A DNA stretch of 64,000 nt from NCBI GenBank assembly GCA_963969395.1, contig OZ017801.1:13459611-13523610 (forward strand). Reading direction: 5' to 3'. Below are positions 46,613-58,569 of the stretch, piece after piece (positions within the stretch are counted from its first letter, which is position 1; each line of letters opens with the position of its first letter). The notes beneath the pieces were generated by a model. That model had not been told where the DNA came from. It made no database searches and was given only the letters and a program-made list of their open reading frames with translations. A program made the position numbers and the translations under genes. The stretch comes from Pseudoscleropodium purum. Lineage: Eukaryota; Streptophyta; Bryopsida; Hypnales; Brachytheciaceae.

Positions 46613-48876
46613 CCTTCTTTCACTAAGGTAACTCTACCTATGATAGGCCAAATGGGAGCCAACCCATCACATGCAAAATTGTACTAATGGTATACATTCT
46701 AGTTCTTGAAATGTGCATCACTAGAAATTTTTTGCTTGTGATGGATTGGTTGGTATTTGTACTGTCATAGGATGGTTTACTTTAATAGAATAAATTATTG
46801 TAGTGTTAGCTATCATCAAGGTAGATGACAACTACCATTTTCTTTGAAATTATGGGGGTTAATAAATTTTTGAAAACTCTATTATACTAGGTAAATATAA
46901 AGTATCATTTCTAACTTTAATGACTTTATTCAAAATGGCTTGGTATAAATTCATAAACAAATTATGATGGAGTCCTTGAAATATTAAATACAATGTTGAA
47001 ATTAAAAGGTTACTTTATGATGTAGAATACAATGTAAATTCTAGTAGGGCTTTGGATCATTGCATGAAATTGCTTGTCATTCTACAATAAAATCCCCTTC
47101 TTTCATATTTAGAAAGATATTTCCAAAAGTCATGCCAAATTAGCACCTCTTGAATATGTCACCATGTAAAGTTGATTTTCAATTACTTCTTACAAATTCT
47201 AATGCAATTAGGCTAAAAAACCTTTGAGGAATGAGATTCAACTTATGTTAGAATATGAAATTAAAACTATCAAATGCATTTATACTTACAAATATAAGTT
47301 ATAAGTTCCTACAATAGTCAATTATATTGATTCTATTTCTAAAAGACTACGAAAAGGTGTAATTTATTACATAGGTTCTATAATTGTCTACCTTTAAATT
47401 CATTTGGGCATTCTTATTAAGCCTTGAATAAGTCATCTTTTAATATATGCCAATTTCAAAATTGAAGTCAAATTTTTCTCTCTACTTTTCAAAAGTAATA
47501 TTTGCTATTTGTAGTAGTACAATATACTTAGTAGAACCATTTGTAAAAGACTCTTCATGCTTAATCTCTTTGAAACAAATTAAAGTTCTTTATTTTCTTT
47601 ACAATAGATAATTACATAAACTATTGTATTATTTCAAGGAATTAAATCTAAATTTCCAAATGCCCTACTTAGAGTAGACTCAAAATTATACAAGCTTTAA
47701 CAACACTAAAAAATCTATAGTCAGTCAATATTGGGAACCAAATCCAACCTCTTTTAAGTATTGTAAGAGCAATTCTGGTGGTTTGTCTATTATGCCCACT
47801 ACAATATTTCTTGGATGAATAGTAAGCATGAAATGCATGGTTCTACCAAAATATTCTCTTCGGCACAACAAAGATTGCATTTTTGTAGTTTAGTTTTGCA
47901 ACTCTACCAAATGCTACTATCCATCTTCAAATATTATGTTGACATCATCAATGATGAGATTTTTTTTGCTTTTGTACACTAAAACACTTGCCATTATTTG
48001 AAATTTAAAATAACAAGTAGTGCAAGTAGGATATAACATTCTTAATAAGAGGAGGGACACGATTATACTCCACTCACTTCTTATAAGGTTTAATTCATAT
48101 TGCCTTCTTAGGTATTCAAGGGAAATCTAATCCTAACACAAAAGGCTTTAAAAGGCAAGGTTAAGAAGAAACAATTAAAAAAAGCAACACCTTTTGTGGT
48201 CCTACTATCTCAAAGGTTAAATGACCAAAAAAAATTTGATGAGATTATTAGCAAATTGGCAAAAGAAGTGCAATCCAAATGGTTTTGTAATCTTCCAATG
48301 CTTTAGTAAATAACATTTTACAAAGTTTCTAGGCTATGAACATAAAATAGCCTATATGTAATACTAGACTCTCTTTGAATGAACATCCGTGAAGAAGAAA
48401 ATGTCCCAATTTTCATAGTTTCGTGTTCACAAAAACTCCTCACTCAATCTCATTGGTTGCATCTAGAAAATTGTGTTGATTTTGAGTCAAGAAGTGTTCA
48501 TTTCAGCCCATTTTTCAAGTGTTAGAGAACAAAAAGTGGCTCTTCTAGGTGTTCCTACCTCACGTCGTATGGCATTCATTTGGCCGAAAAAAACTTTAGG
48601 AAAACCCAGTGGAGGCGTTTGAAACGATTGAAGATGAATGAAAAAGTGAAAGTCGCGGTGAATGTTTCCCAGCCACCCACAGCAGCCATGGCTGGGTAGC
48701 CCCAGCGGAAGCGTTCTTCGTTATCCGCTGGTCCGCAAGCAATTGCCGATGCGCCTTATCTCTCCATTTCTCTCCCCTTCCCCAATTCCTCCATTCTTGT
48801 CTTTCAGGTGTGGAATTCCTTGCAATCACCCAATTCTCCAATTCCCCAATTCGTGAAGATTCGTGGAGTTTCAGCA

Positions 48877-49635
48877 ATGGCAGCGATGGCGGCCATGGCG
48901 ACGAGCTCCACCGCAGTGGTAGCTTCTCTTCCTTCAGGTTTGCGCTCCACGGGATTCGCATCCCGTCATGCAATGGTTCACATTAGCAAGCGATTTGCCG
49001 TAGAATCTGTCGCTCGCAAAGCCCTTGAAGTTCGCGCCGGCCTTGCTCCCTTGTCTGAGCTCGAAGGAAGCGTGAAGCACGCCATCCGCAATGTCAAGGA
49101 CGCGGCATCTCGAAGCGCTTTGATGAAGCAGGTTTCCTTCTTAGCCTTCAACGCCCTCATGGTGATGCCCGCGCTGGCCGAGGAGGTCGAGAAGGAGCCC
49201 AAGGGCAAGATCTTCGACTTCAACTTGACCCTCCCCATCATCGCCGTGCAGTTCTTGCTCCTCATGGTGGCGCTCGACAACATCTGGTTCAAACCTGTGG
49301 CGAAAGTCATGGACGCAAGGGATGAGAATATCCGGACGAAGCTGATGGGCGTGCGGGACAACTCCGGGGAGATCAAGAAGATGCAGGATGAAGCCGAGGC
49401 GATTTTGAAAGCGGCCCGGATTGAGACCACGGAAGCGCTGACGAAGACGAAGCGCGAGACGGCGGCCATGTTGGATGAGAAGCTGCAGGAGTCGAGGGCG
49501 AGGATTGAGAAGGAGCTCGCGCAGTCGCTGGCGAACATGCAGGAGCAGAAGGAGGATACGCTGCAGAGCTTGGACAAGCAGGTGCAAACCCTCAGTGAGG
49601 AGATTCTCAGCAAGGTTATCCCCTTCAAGGTGTAA
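48877..49635 (+). CDS. atpG (nuclear CFo-II): ATP synthase subunit b' (CFo subunit II), chloroplast precursor
   Basis: Nuclear gene for the second peripheral-stalk subunit of chloroplast F-type ATP synthase; with subunit b it holds CF1 against the thylakoid Fo. Intronless coding region of 252 residues, close to the usual 215-225 plus a long presequence. Residues 1-80 form an Arg/Ser/Ala-rich transit peptide. A hydrophobic second signal (about 85-100) ends in ALA (99-101) before EEVEKEPKGKIFDF, the expected thylakoid processing site. One membrane helix follows (about 115-134, LPIIAVQFLLLMVALDNIWF), then FKPVAKVMDARDENIR and a long charged coiled coil to the C-terminus. The ATG at 48877 is the first in frame; the upstream extension has none. 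GC-rich third positions are typical of a highly expressed gene. The AtpG name follows plant usage and is not the gamma subunit. Confidence 0.95.
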   Translation: MAAMAAMATSSTAVVASLPSGLRSTGFASRHAMVHISKRFAVESVARKALEVRAGLAPLSELEGSVKHAIRNVKDAASRSALMKQVSFLAFNALMVMPALAEEVEKEPKGKIFDFNLTLPIIAVQFLLLMVALDNIWFKPVAKVMDARDENIRTKLMGVRDNSGEIKKMQDEAEAILKAARIETTEALTKTKRETAAMLDEKLQESRARIEKELAQSLANMQEQKEDTLQSLDKQVQTLSEEILSKVIPFKV

Positions 49636-50295
49636 AAGGTTGATTGTACCCTTAGTCTAGTAGTTTTTTGTATGTAGAGGTAGCGATTTGGAAGTCAGAC
49701 GCGCCGTGCATTGTAGCATTATTCCTCATCAATTCGACGACAAATTTCGGGTTCCGAGTTCGTTTCCTGGTATGTGGAGTCTCGGTGGGAAAGGGGTGGG
49801 GGACATTCAATCATTTTTTCGTAATTTATTTGGTGTATATTACAATTTCGATGGAAAGGAATGTTGCATTGATAGAGCTGATACTTTGTCGCCAGGATGC
49901 TCCTGGGGACTGTACCTTATCGGAGTCTCGGAGGGGTATTCTTGTATGAAAGACAATCTTGCTTTTGCAAACGATACATCTGCAAATGTCTAAGCATTTG
50001 GAATTTATGTCATGGAGGTCAAGAAGTTTTTTGTGTTTTCTTCTTCTTCTTGTTTTCCTTGAGTCTCTCTTCCATCTCTTCGGCTTTCTTGTTTTCCTTT
50101 TCTTGGGATCGGACTTTGTAGGATGTCTAAGGTTCAACCTCTATACTTGTCGAATCCACCATTGGAAAACCTAAACCAGTTTCCAGTCTGCGCCTAGTAA
50201 TGAGGAATTACCTCCTTAAAACTAAGGCACTAGTTAGTACACACAACCATGTACTGAACTTCAAATTTACACATCAAGTCCAATATGTTCAATTC
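49636..50295 (+). other. 3' flank of the ATP synthase b' gene
   Basis: Probable 3' UTR and spacer. A pyrimidine-rich block (TTCTTCTTCTT, TTTTCTTGGG) is at 50034-50110. Short frames on both strands are considered chance. Confidence 0.55.
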
Positions 50296-50890
50296 AATTG
50301 CTTGTTCTCGTTGGTTTCACTTGAACGTTGTCATTAATTATTGTGAAATCCTTTTAAAATCACTTGAACATTGTCATTGGGTAATCCGAAGAATCGCTCG
50401 TCTACCAAAATTCTGATCGTTCAGCATCATCAGTGCAATTGTTGTCAATTGAATAACGAAGCAGGAATTCAGCTCCAGCTCCACAACGCAGGCCCTTGCC
50501 AATCTGCACCATCGTTGGCATTCGCGACATTCGGATGGTCTATCCTCATTGCGTGTGATATTTCCAGAAGTAGATTTGGATCCGTTTCATCAAATGGATC
50601 ACTCCAAAATTGATATCCCTGACAACTATTTTCTGGTGGCAACGACAATGCAAATGGTCCGCAAGGGCAAGTCACATCCTCAAATGACAGCAACGATGAA
50701 TGCCCTTGATCTCTCACAACATCATCATGAGAATCTAGTTGAAAATGAAGCGCTGGTCCAACACTTGAGGCGTCTCCACAATTTGATCAGCAATTCCCAA
50801 TTGAAGCTCTGTAGGCGAAGCTGCTCGGCACCAGAATTTTTGCGAGGTCGGTCTCTCGGTCGTGGGCTGCTTCATAACGGCTACAAACCT
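50296..50890 (-). pseudogene. Broken partial copy of the AT-hook gene
   Basis: Reads antiparallel to, and 13.5 kb from, the AT-hook gene at 35959-36882. Homology covers about 36470-37047 of the parent, including its 3' flank. Clear matches in translation: DQGHSSLL, YQFWSDPF(E/D)ET(N/D)PNL, EISHA, VANAND.ADW and PALWS, ending at the same TGA. A small deletion near 50764-50770 shifts the frame between the TEL.LGIADQIVETP part and the SSVGPAL part. Upstream, one degenerate AT-hook core (RPRDRPRKN, encoded about 50835-50865 in a further frame) remains; the four-unit repeat is absent. A truncated expressed peptide of about 80 residues cannot be excluded, but decay is more likely. Confidence 0.8.
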
Positions 50891-53800
50891 ATGTGAACTT
50901 AAATTGAGAAAGGTCACAATTTTATGTACAGAACCTTAATTTTCTTTTTGTACATGGTAGCCAACTCCATTAGTATGCACCATGCTCAAAAATAATAAGA
51001 TTTCAGTAGTGCCCACAGATTAAGAAACTAGTGTGAAGTCATATGTGACCAATCATTGACATGTGTACAATAGAAGCAAATTGAACTGACTAAATGAAAT
51101 CAATTAAAGATGGCATAGTTGTTAGAAAAATTTGTTCTATAGTAGTTAGCTACCAAGGATTAACCGAGTGATTGATGAATGATTCTCAAAGAAAGCATAG
51201 AAACCAAGAATGTTGTATCAGGAATCTTGATATTTTTTTGGTAACTCCCTTGGTTAAAAAGCCAAATTTGTCCAATGTTAAATCTCAAACTTTGACTTCC
51301 TTGAAGCATCACTAATTGCAATTGAGTATGGTTACTGTTATATGATGATTTACTTTTATCATGTCTTGTTGGCAAGTGAAGAAGATTGTATTGCACTTCA
51401 ACATGCATTATTTAGAGACCATATATATAAGTTCATTCCAAAATAAGCAACAAGCCACCAAATATAACATGTAGTGGTGGAATGAACTTGCAATGACTAA
51501 AGTGCCATTTTTACTTATAGAACACCAAATCTACTAACTTTGGAGGCTATCATGATATACTTCTATTGGTATATAATTTATCATTAGGCTTCATGATTAG
51601 AATTGGATTGAAGTGTTTACTTATTGATTTAGATCCATATTGCTTTTGGGTGAAAAATCAAGGTTGAAGCTATACACACACACACACACACACCTCTTAA
51701 AGGTTGTAAGAGACCCAAATTGCAACTTTGAATTATTGTGCCATTTCTAAAAAATTTCTTTTTTAATTATGATTTGAACTTGTTTCCTATATTTTTGTCT
51801 CTTAGCTTACTTCTAAGGGGTTATAATTCAATTTATTAGAGGATTTGTGTGTGGATGGAAATAGGGGAGGGGGGGCGGGAGGGCCATTTCAGGACTGTTC
51901 CCATTGTTGTTCCTCTAGTAGCTAATGAATGACTACTATATGATTTTCTTTTCTTCTTTTTTTAAATTTAAAAATAACTAATTAATTAATTTTCAATGAT
52001 GTGGCATAGCAACTACCATGTCAGGCAACAAAAGCAGCAAGTTATCAAGGTCTGAAAACCTCAAGGAACTTGTAGCCCTCCATTGCAATTGAAAATCTTC
52101 TAATGGTCCAAAGTCCAAATCAAAAATTCTTGTATCTATTTAAGTAAATTTATGGTATACTTCAAATAATAGTATTATCAAATTCTAATTTTATATTAAT
52201 AATTCAAAAGTATTTAATTTTTTTGTTTCATTTGTCATTATCTAGTGATGATGCTTTGATTGCCGGATACAATGGTAAAGATATACTAATAATGGCTCTT
52301 AAAATGTTTTTTACACATATGAAAATTGTCATAGCTAACTAATTAATTGGAGATTTTCAACAAAATGCAGACATGTGGTACTATCCCGTAATAGACTTGC
52401 ATTGATTTAATTTTAAAAAAATTAATCAAATTTATTAGTTAAAAAAACTTGTAATAAAAGAATTTTTTTTTCAAGATTCTTTATTAAGTAGAATGAAAAT
52501 TCTATTTTGAATTTTCTAGTAAGAATTTCAAGAATTTTGATTTGTTGTAGAGTAAAATATTACTAACCAAAATATGATTCTAAATATTGATAATATTGAT
52601 AATTTAATCCAAAATAAATAAAAAATTGTGAAAATTTTGAAAACTATAGTCTATAGAGAATATATATACTATTTTTCATGATTTTTTTGAAGATTTTTAG
52701 AATAATTTATAAAAATTACAAATTTTTGGAATCATATATTATTAGGTAATATTTCACTCAATAAAATTTCAAAATCATAAAATTCTTACCAATTTAAAAA
52801 ATAAATAAATAAATTCCACTTATAAAATAATCTTACAAAAAAACTTAGCTTGTATTATATTAGAAGATTTTTCAAGCCAAAAGAAGACTACAAGTTGTTG
52901 GATTGTTGGAAACTTAGGATCAACTTAGGAACTCTCACACGTTAGTGATCTAACATGGACAAGTCCTAGCCACATCAGATAATAATAATTAATAATTAAT
53001 AATTATTTAATTTAAATATTTTTTTAAATATCAAAATTTTTAAATATTTTAGATTTTAGATAGCAATACGCTTGTTTATAAATTTGGGAACAACCCAAAA
53101 ATAGTCTAACTTCTAGAGGCTTGAAAAAACATCTAATAAAAGTTTTTTTCACTTATAAATTTGATAAAAAATTGAAAGAATAAAAAAATTGATAAAATTC
53201 TTCTAAAAAATCATTTTATACAAGTGTGTTATTTGAACTTCAATATGTCCAAAATTGTTAAAAAAAATTTAATTTCTTACTTAATTATGACAATTTTTGA
53301 AGTATATGAATACTTATGAGAGCCATTGTAGTTGTAGTTGTAGTTGCAAAATGAATGGTAGAGTAAAGGATATTGAAGGTTGCCTAGCCCTCACTAATAA
53401 TACCTTTATGTCATAGTTGATAAAACTACCCCTAACAAACTCTTCATTCATATAGATCCTAGTGCCAATTTTAATCTCATTATTATTGAAGTTTATCTAT
53501 ATAGTTATGTACTCCTATCATTTCAGAGTTTAAAATTACCAGCTTTTCAAAATTTGTAGGAGATCATTATATTAAACATAATTCATTTATTACAAGATTA
53601 TAAATTTAAAAATCTATCATATATAGTGTAGTAGGATGATAGGGAGGGTTGAGGGAGGATATGTGGATAGTTTTAGCTACCTAGAACCCCCACAAAAGTT
53701 TATCCAAAACCTTAAATTCTTTAAAAGAAATTATTCAAGAAATTAAAAAAAGAATAAAAGATTACACGATTTATTTCCTGAAGCATTCTTGGAATCTCCA

Positions 53801-54652
53801 AATGCCTAGTGAAAATTCAACTTTCATTTATTGTTGGCCTCCCATGACCTCATCATCTTCTCGCTCTCACTTATGTCCCAAGTCTCAACTTACTAAGTCT
53901 TGATTCAAGGCCAAATCCCAACTTTCTTGGATTGTAGAAGGTGAATAAAAATCAATATAAAGAGAACTTGTAACTTCCAGTGTAAAGGTTAAAGGCCCAA
54001 CTTGTTTCTTGCCTAATATTATGTAAAATAAAGTGCCTGAAAATGGTTAGAAAGTTACAATCCCATTTTGGAGGCACTTTCAACATCAAATTTGCATTGG
54101 ACAAAATAAGAGAAAAATTCCACTCACTAAGATGCCTTATATCGTATATTTTTCTTCTTTCTATATTCAAAAGAATTGTTGGAACTTCACAGCTAAGTTA
54201 GATTTTTATTTTGGCTAGATTCAAGTCCTACTTCCTTGGCACCAAAACTCTCTAAAAAAGGTTGCTATATTTGTGTTTTGGGGTGATTTGGGACTTGGAA
54301 TGTAATATAAACTATAAAGCCCCAAGTCCTAGTTTTTAATTCTCCAACACTTAAATTTCATGAATTCAATAGGAGTTAGGGAACTTAGGATATAGTGTGA
54401 ACAATACCTTTGAATTCATCAATCCTTCCCATTTGATTTTTTTGTTTTTAATTAAAACATCCAACTGCAATGATTCTTCCGTGGTTTAGTGTAAGAATAG
54501 AAAGAAAAAATAGTAGCTAATCCATAAGAATTGAGTTTACAATAGATAGTTTCTAATGACATTAGTTTTGCAAATGAGTTTTATTGTATGCCCTCATTAA
54601 TAATTAATTCAATTAAAACATCTCAAATGAAGAGTACATTTTAGAAGTATCC
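50891..54652. other. AT-rich intergenic DNA, no gene seen
   Basis: Strongly AT-rich with simple-sequence stretches (for example 52960-53060 and 52540-52860) and an (AC)10 microsatellite at 51674-51693. A G-run (GGGGAGGGGGGGCGGG) is near 51866-51881. No coding, RNA or mobile-element signature was recognised. Confidence 0.65.
51674..51693. repeat. (AC)10 microsatellite
   Basis: Uninterrupted AC dinucleotide run of ten units. Confidence 0.95.
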
Positions 54653-55884
54653 TTTGACCCCTAAAAAACCAAAGCCTTTTTCTACCAAAAAACACTCAAA
54701 ATTGCTATTTCTACAGCAATTTTTTTTTTAAATTAATTTAAAAAAATTTCACATCTAACTGTAGGATTTTACACCTAACTAGTATGAAAATGTGTGTAAA
54801 AAAAATTCAAAATTTTTGACCGCACATATTGTAAGATATCTACATTTATTCATTTAAAGTGGAAAAACAAGTTTTTTAGTACATTGTAGGACTAGATTTT
54901 TTGACTTTGAACATTTTTAATTTTGAACTTTTGCACTACAAAGTTTTGAGCTTTAAATCTTTATAGTGAAGAATTGAATTGAGAGTCTAGGCAAAAAAAC
55001 AAAAAAAACTTTAAAAAACTTAATTTTTATTCTTTAAGAAATTGTTAAGTAGAAGTAGGAACAAGATAAAAGGAAATTTAAATTATTCATATCTCTAAAA
55101 TGAAATTAAAAAGCACTAATTCCAATGGTGAAATTGTTCTTGCATGCAAACTAAACTATGTGGAATTTCTTTTTTTAAATGTAAAAATTGCATTCAGTAA
55201 TAAATCCTACATTTTATTTTTTTCAAGAAAATGCTCTAATTGCCCAAAAAACAAGATTGTCCATTACATTCTCATAACAAATCCAAATGGAATGAATCAA
55301 AGTTTTCCATGCAAACAAAATATAATATATGAAAAAAAAAAATTAAAAATTGAAATTTTTGAAATTTTTTTCTTTGCCCCTTGCAGGGTTGACAAGACGG
55401 TTGGACGTCCGAAACGTCCGGACGTGGACGCTGTGTCCGCAGCATCCGCTGACATTCGCGGACGCTGTCCGCCCGTCCGCCCCAATACCCGTCCGCCCCG
55501 GTACGGCCGTCCGATCGACACGCGGACTGATCTGGTCCGCATGATCTGGGCGTCCACCCCGTCCGTCCGCCCCGCCCATCCGCCTTTCGACGGCGGAAGG
55601 GACGCTGCGTCCGCTGGCGTCCGGACGTCCGGGTTACGGACGCTATTTTGGGGCGGACATAGAGATGCGTCAACCTTGGCCCCTTATCCCCTGTTTTGAG
55701 CTTATTTGGATATAACTTTTGTTCCCATGCACCAATTGAAAAAAAATTATAAAAAGCACAAAGCTAATCAATTATACTATCTTCCAAAAAAAATTCAAAA
55801 AATCAAGAAAAAAATTTAGCTCGTAGGTACTTCCAAAAATCCCACTTGTCTCCCAAAGGGACAATGGTCCTTTAGGGGTTAAAG
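54653..55884. mobile_element. Noncoding element with terminal inverted repeats, interrupted by a MITE
   Basis: Left end TTTGACCCCTAAAAAACC (54653-54670) matches the reverse complement of the right end (55867-55884) at 15 of 18 positions. The AACCCCTAAA end motif is shared with the element at 43648-44300. The interior is AT-rich and noncoding apart from a nested GC-rich insertion at 55384-55678. Without the insertion the element is about 0.93 kb. No target duplication was recognised, so the superfamily is open. Confidence 0.5.
55384..55678. mobile_element. hAT-type MITE, 295 bp, GC-rich
   Basis: The ends are CAGGGTTGAC and GTCAACCTTG (reverse complement CAAGGTTGAC, 9 of 10 matching), flanked by 8-bp GCCCCTTG (55376-55383) and GCCCCTTA (55679-55686), a 7/8 target duplication. 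A CAGGG start and an 8-bp duplication are hallmarks of hAT elements. The interior is about two-thirds GC in an AT-rich desert and packed with GTCCG/CGGAC motifs in both orientations (subterminal repeats). It has no transposase, so it would need one in trans. The longer open frames across it are artefacts of its composition. Confidence 0.85.
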
Positions 55885-55911
55885 TTAACTATAATTCTCA
55901 TGTAGCAATTT

Positions 55912-56257
55912 TGTTATGAACTAGTGTGTTCCTAACAGTTACAATTATCTAAATGGTTAGTTCTTTTGTCTTCCTTAAATTCCATGGGAGGAGGGTTGTT
56001 CCTCAAGCGACATTGTCCATAATACAATGAAGTTGATCTCGTTGGCAATTGCATGACTTTGTAATAAATTCTCATATGTCGAGTTCATTGATATTATGTG
56101 TTGTGATTCATTTCTGAGGAGTTATGCGATCTGAAAATATCTCATAATAGTATTTGAAGCTAGTTGGGTTTCGTATCATGAATGCTTTGCTGAGCAATTG
56201 ACCAGATCAGATTACACAATCAAGAGGAGCAATAACCAAGGTTCACAGATCCTGACA
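55912..56257 (+). repeat. 5' LTR
   Basis: 346 bp, starting TGTTATGAAC and ending GATCCTGACA. By eye it differs from the 3' LTR at about 34 positions (about 90% identity) with no indels; about 30 of these are transitions. Confidence 0.93.
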
Positions 56258-56799
56258 AAATGTTGTGTTGTAGCCTGTCATGGCTTCTGAATCCTGAATC
56301 CGCCGATTGTCGCAATCTTTGGAACCACGAGGAGCGCCAAACCTGGGTGTTGATCTTCCATTGGTGGTGAATCCATTTCCACAGCACGACCAACATCTTA
56401 GGCCAAGGAATTGGGAATTGAGCAAGTTCGGAGAAAGGAAGGTCTAAGCAACTTGCGCTAACCTTACGAAATGGGCGAGGTTCATAGCAAATAAAGAATT
56501 TTTCTCCAAAAAACATGTTAGGGTAGCCAGCAATGGTTTCGTAGATTCTAACGAACATGGATCAGAGTGGGATTGACAGGGAAGGATCTAGACTTGCGGT
56601 GCCTAAGGGGACTGGTTCCAATTTGACAGCTTTTATACAACAACAAATCTAAAATGTCTTTTAAGCAACAATTCCGCATATCATCTAATAGATATTAGAT
56701 TAGGCCTTTGTGGTGCCTCAACAACCATTTCCATTTGAAGCCAACACGTTGGACAACCAAATCTGAAGGGAAGTATGAAGAACCAGGGAGTTTGAATCT

Positions 56800-57645
56800 C
56801 GCAAAAAAGAATCAAAGGTAGATGACCCTGAGAAGTTCTCGAAAAAAAAGGGAAATGAAATCTATCGCTGGTTTTCACAACTAAGACTGGTATTTCAAGG
56901 TAAGACACGAACTTACAACTCGGATGCGGACAAAGTAACTTACATTCTTTCCTACATGATTGGTGCTATGCAGAATTGGGCCATGCTGTTGCTCCACGCC
57001 CTCGATGAGGAGCATGAACATGAGATATTTAACCAATTATAGCATTTTTAGGAAATCCATTATTTCTGTTTATGGAGATCTTGATTGGAGGGGCAACGTA
57101 GAAGATTGACTTGGGCAACTTCAACAAACAAGGTTTGTGGCAGCATACATATCGTCGTTTAATGAATATGCAACTCAAATCAATTGGAATGAAGCTAGTT
57201 TGGTTGTCCGATTCAGAAGTAGTCTCAAGGACAAAATTTTAGACTCTATAGCCACTACGGAAATGCAACCACAACGGCTTCATGAGTGGATGACTATGGC
57301 CTTCCGAATTGATGAGCGGTTATGGGGTAGATGTCAAAATTGACAACAACAACTAGATTCTTTTATGGTTCGGTCTCCTACCGCTATCTCACAAGATGTG
57401 GTGGGAAAATTGCAGCCCTCTTCAAGCACGTCAGGACTAGTCCGATGGAACTTGGAGCAATATGGGTGACCACCGCTTTAGCAAGGACAGTGGTAGAGCG
57501 TTCAGAGTATCAACGCCAAGGTTGTTGTTGGGGATGTGGAGAGGTGGGGCATGTGCGGGCTGAATGCCCCACAAATCCATCCAAACCTTCATCACTTGTT
57601 GCTATCGATGGATTGACCATGGGAAAAGGGGGAGCCTGGAACTAA
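56800..57645 (+). pseudogene. Retrotransposon gag remnant
   Basis: Three blocks in different frames are recognisable: a capsid-like start around 56800-57000 (VDDPEKFS..., TYNSDADKVTY, MQNWAM), a retrotransposon-gag block at 57125-57343 (ISSFNEYATQINW, LKDKILDSI), and a CCHC zinc knuckle CWGCGEVGHVRAEC at 57526-57567. Frameshifts separate them, so no continuous capsid protein can be made. Confidence 0.8.
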
Positions 57646-57683
57646 ACCAATTACTTTAGTACCCAGGCACTTGTCAAAGTGCC

Positions 57684-58280
57684 GTGGCAACTGAACCCAA
57701 GGAAAATTTAATTGAAGGAGAATTTGGGTGCTTAAAGATGGGATTGGAGCAAGGGGATTGTCATAGTTTTCAAGTTGATGTACCCAGTTTACAAGAGTGT
57801 AACTTACATGGAGGGAATCCTACGACTAAATTGGATCTACTTTATCTTCATGCAATTGTTGATACAGAGGCTCATTTGACATTGGAAGCTGAGGTGAATT
57901 TGGTGGCAACTTTCATGCTAGTTGATTCAAGTGCCACTAGGATCTTCATACATCTCGAATTTGCACAACAGTGTAATGCCAAATTGAAACCAAAAAGGAT
58001 TCCCCGAGAAGTGCGGGTGATTGATGGTAGAGTTATCAATTCTGATCTCATCACTCAAGAAGCAACTATTGAAGTCAATATTGGAGATCACCACAAAATG
58101 CTTGTAGCCGACATAACCAATGCAGGTTAATACTCTTGTATCCTTGGAATTCCCTGGCTTAGTCACCATGATCCTACGATACGTTGGTCTCAACGTTGTA
58201 TGATTTTTGAGTCTGCATATTGTCAAAAGAATTGCAAGGGGGCTGCGAAGACCAAGCAACTAGAACAATCGGACAACACG
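57684..58280 (+). pseudogene. Retrotransposon protease remnant
   Basis: Aspartic protease region with LVDSSATRIFI at about 57920, where the usual DSGAT active-site motif has lost its Gly. A TAA at about 58129 interrupts the domain just before ILGIPWLSHHDPTIRW, the usual continuation after the flap region. Confidence 0.75.
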
Positions 58281-58569
58281 AGTGATCTAGAAGGAGATGC
58301 CACTAGATGATGCAAGGCGGGCTCACAGCCACGAGTCCAGAGTGGATCCCAGTGACTCCTTGTGCATAGGTTGTGGCGCAGGCAAGGACCCCCAAAGTTA
58401 CGAGGAAGGCGCAAGAGGTGGGACCAACATTCTTCGAGGTCGCTGCGAGGGGCTCGATGGCCACAGCCATAGGGAGAGCTTCTAATAAAAGGGTTACTCA
58501 ATCAGAACTAGTAGCACGTCATCATGCTTTCATGTCATTAGTGGCCTTCAGATTGTCTGCCAAAAATGC

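Larger units (their letters stand above)
45684..48876. other. Spacer between the two chloroplast-protein genes
   Basis: Contains the 3' flank of the upstream gene, a 35-bp tandem duplication at 46405-46471, a dispersed repeat at 46469-46612, then AT-rich DNA without a recognised gene to about 48540. From 48600 the sequence is the leader of the ATP synthase gene; CTTGTCTTTCAG at 48796-48807 looks like the acceptor of a 5' leader intron, which is inference. Confidence 0.55.

Noticed and set aside
48978..49628. Antisense frames of 216 and 148 codons opposite the ATP synthase b' gene
   Set aside because: Shadows of a coding region with high third-position GC; low-complexity Leu/Arg/Ser products.
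55100..55699. Open frames of up to 199 codons on both strands
   Set aside because: They run across the GC-rich MITE and are produced by its repetitive GTCCG composition; no protein family features and the element ends fall inside them.
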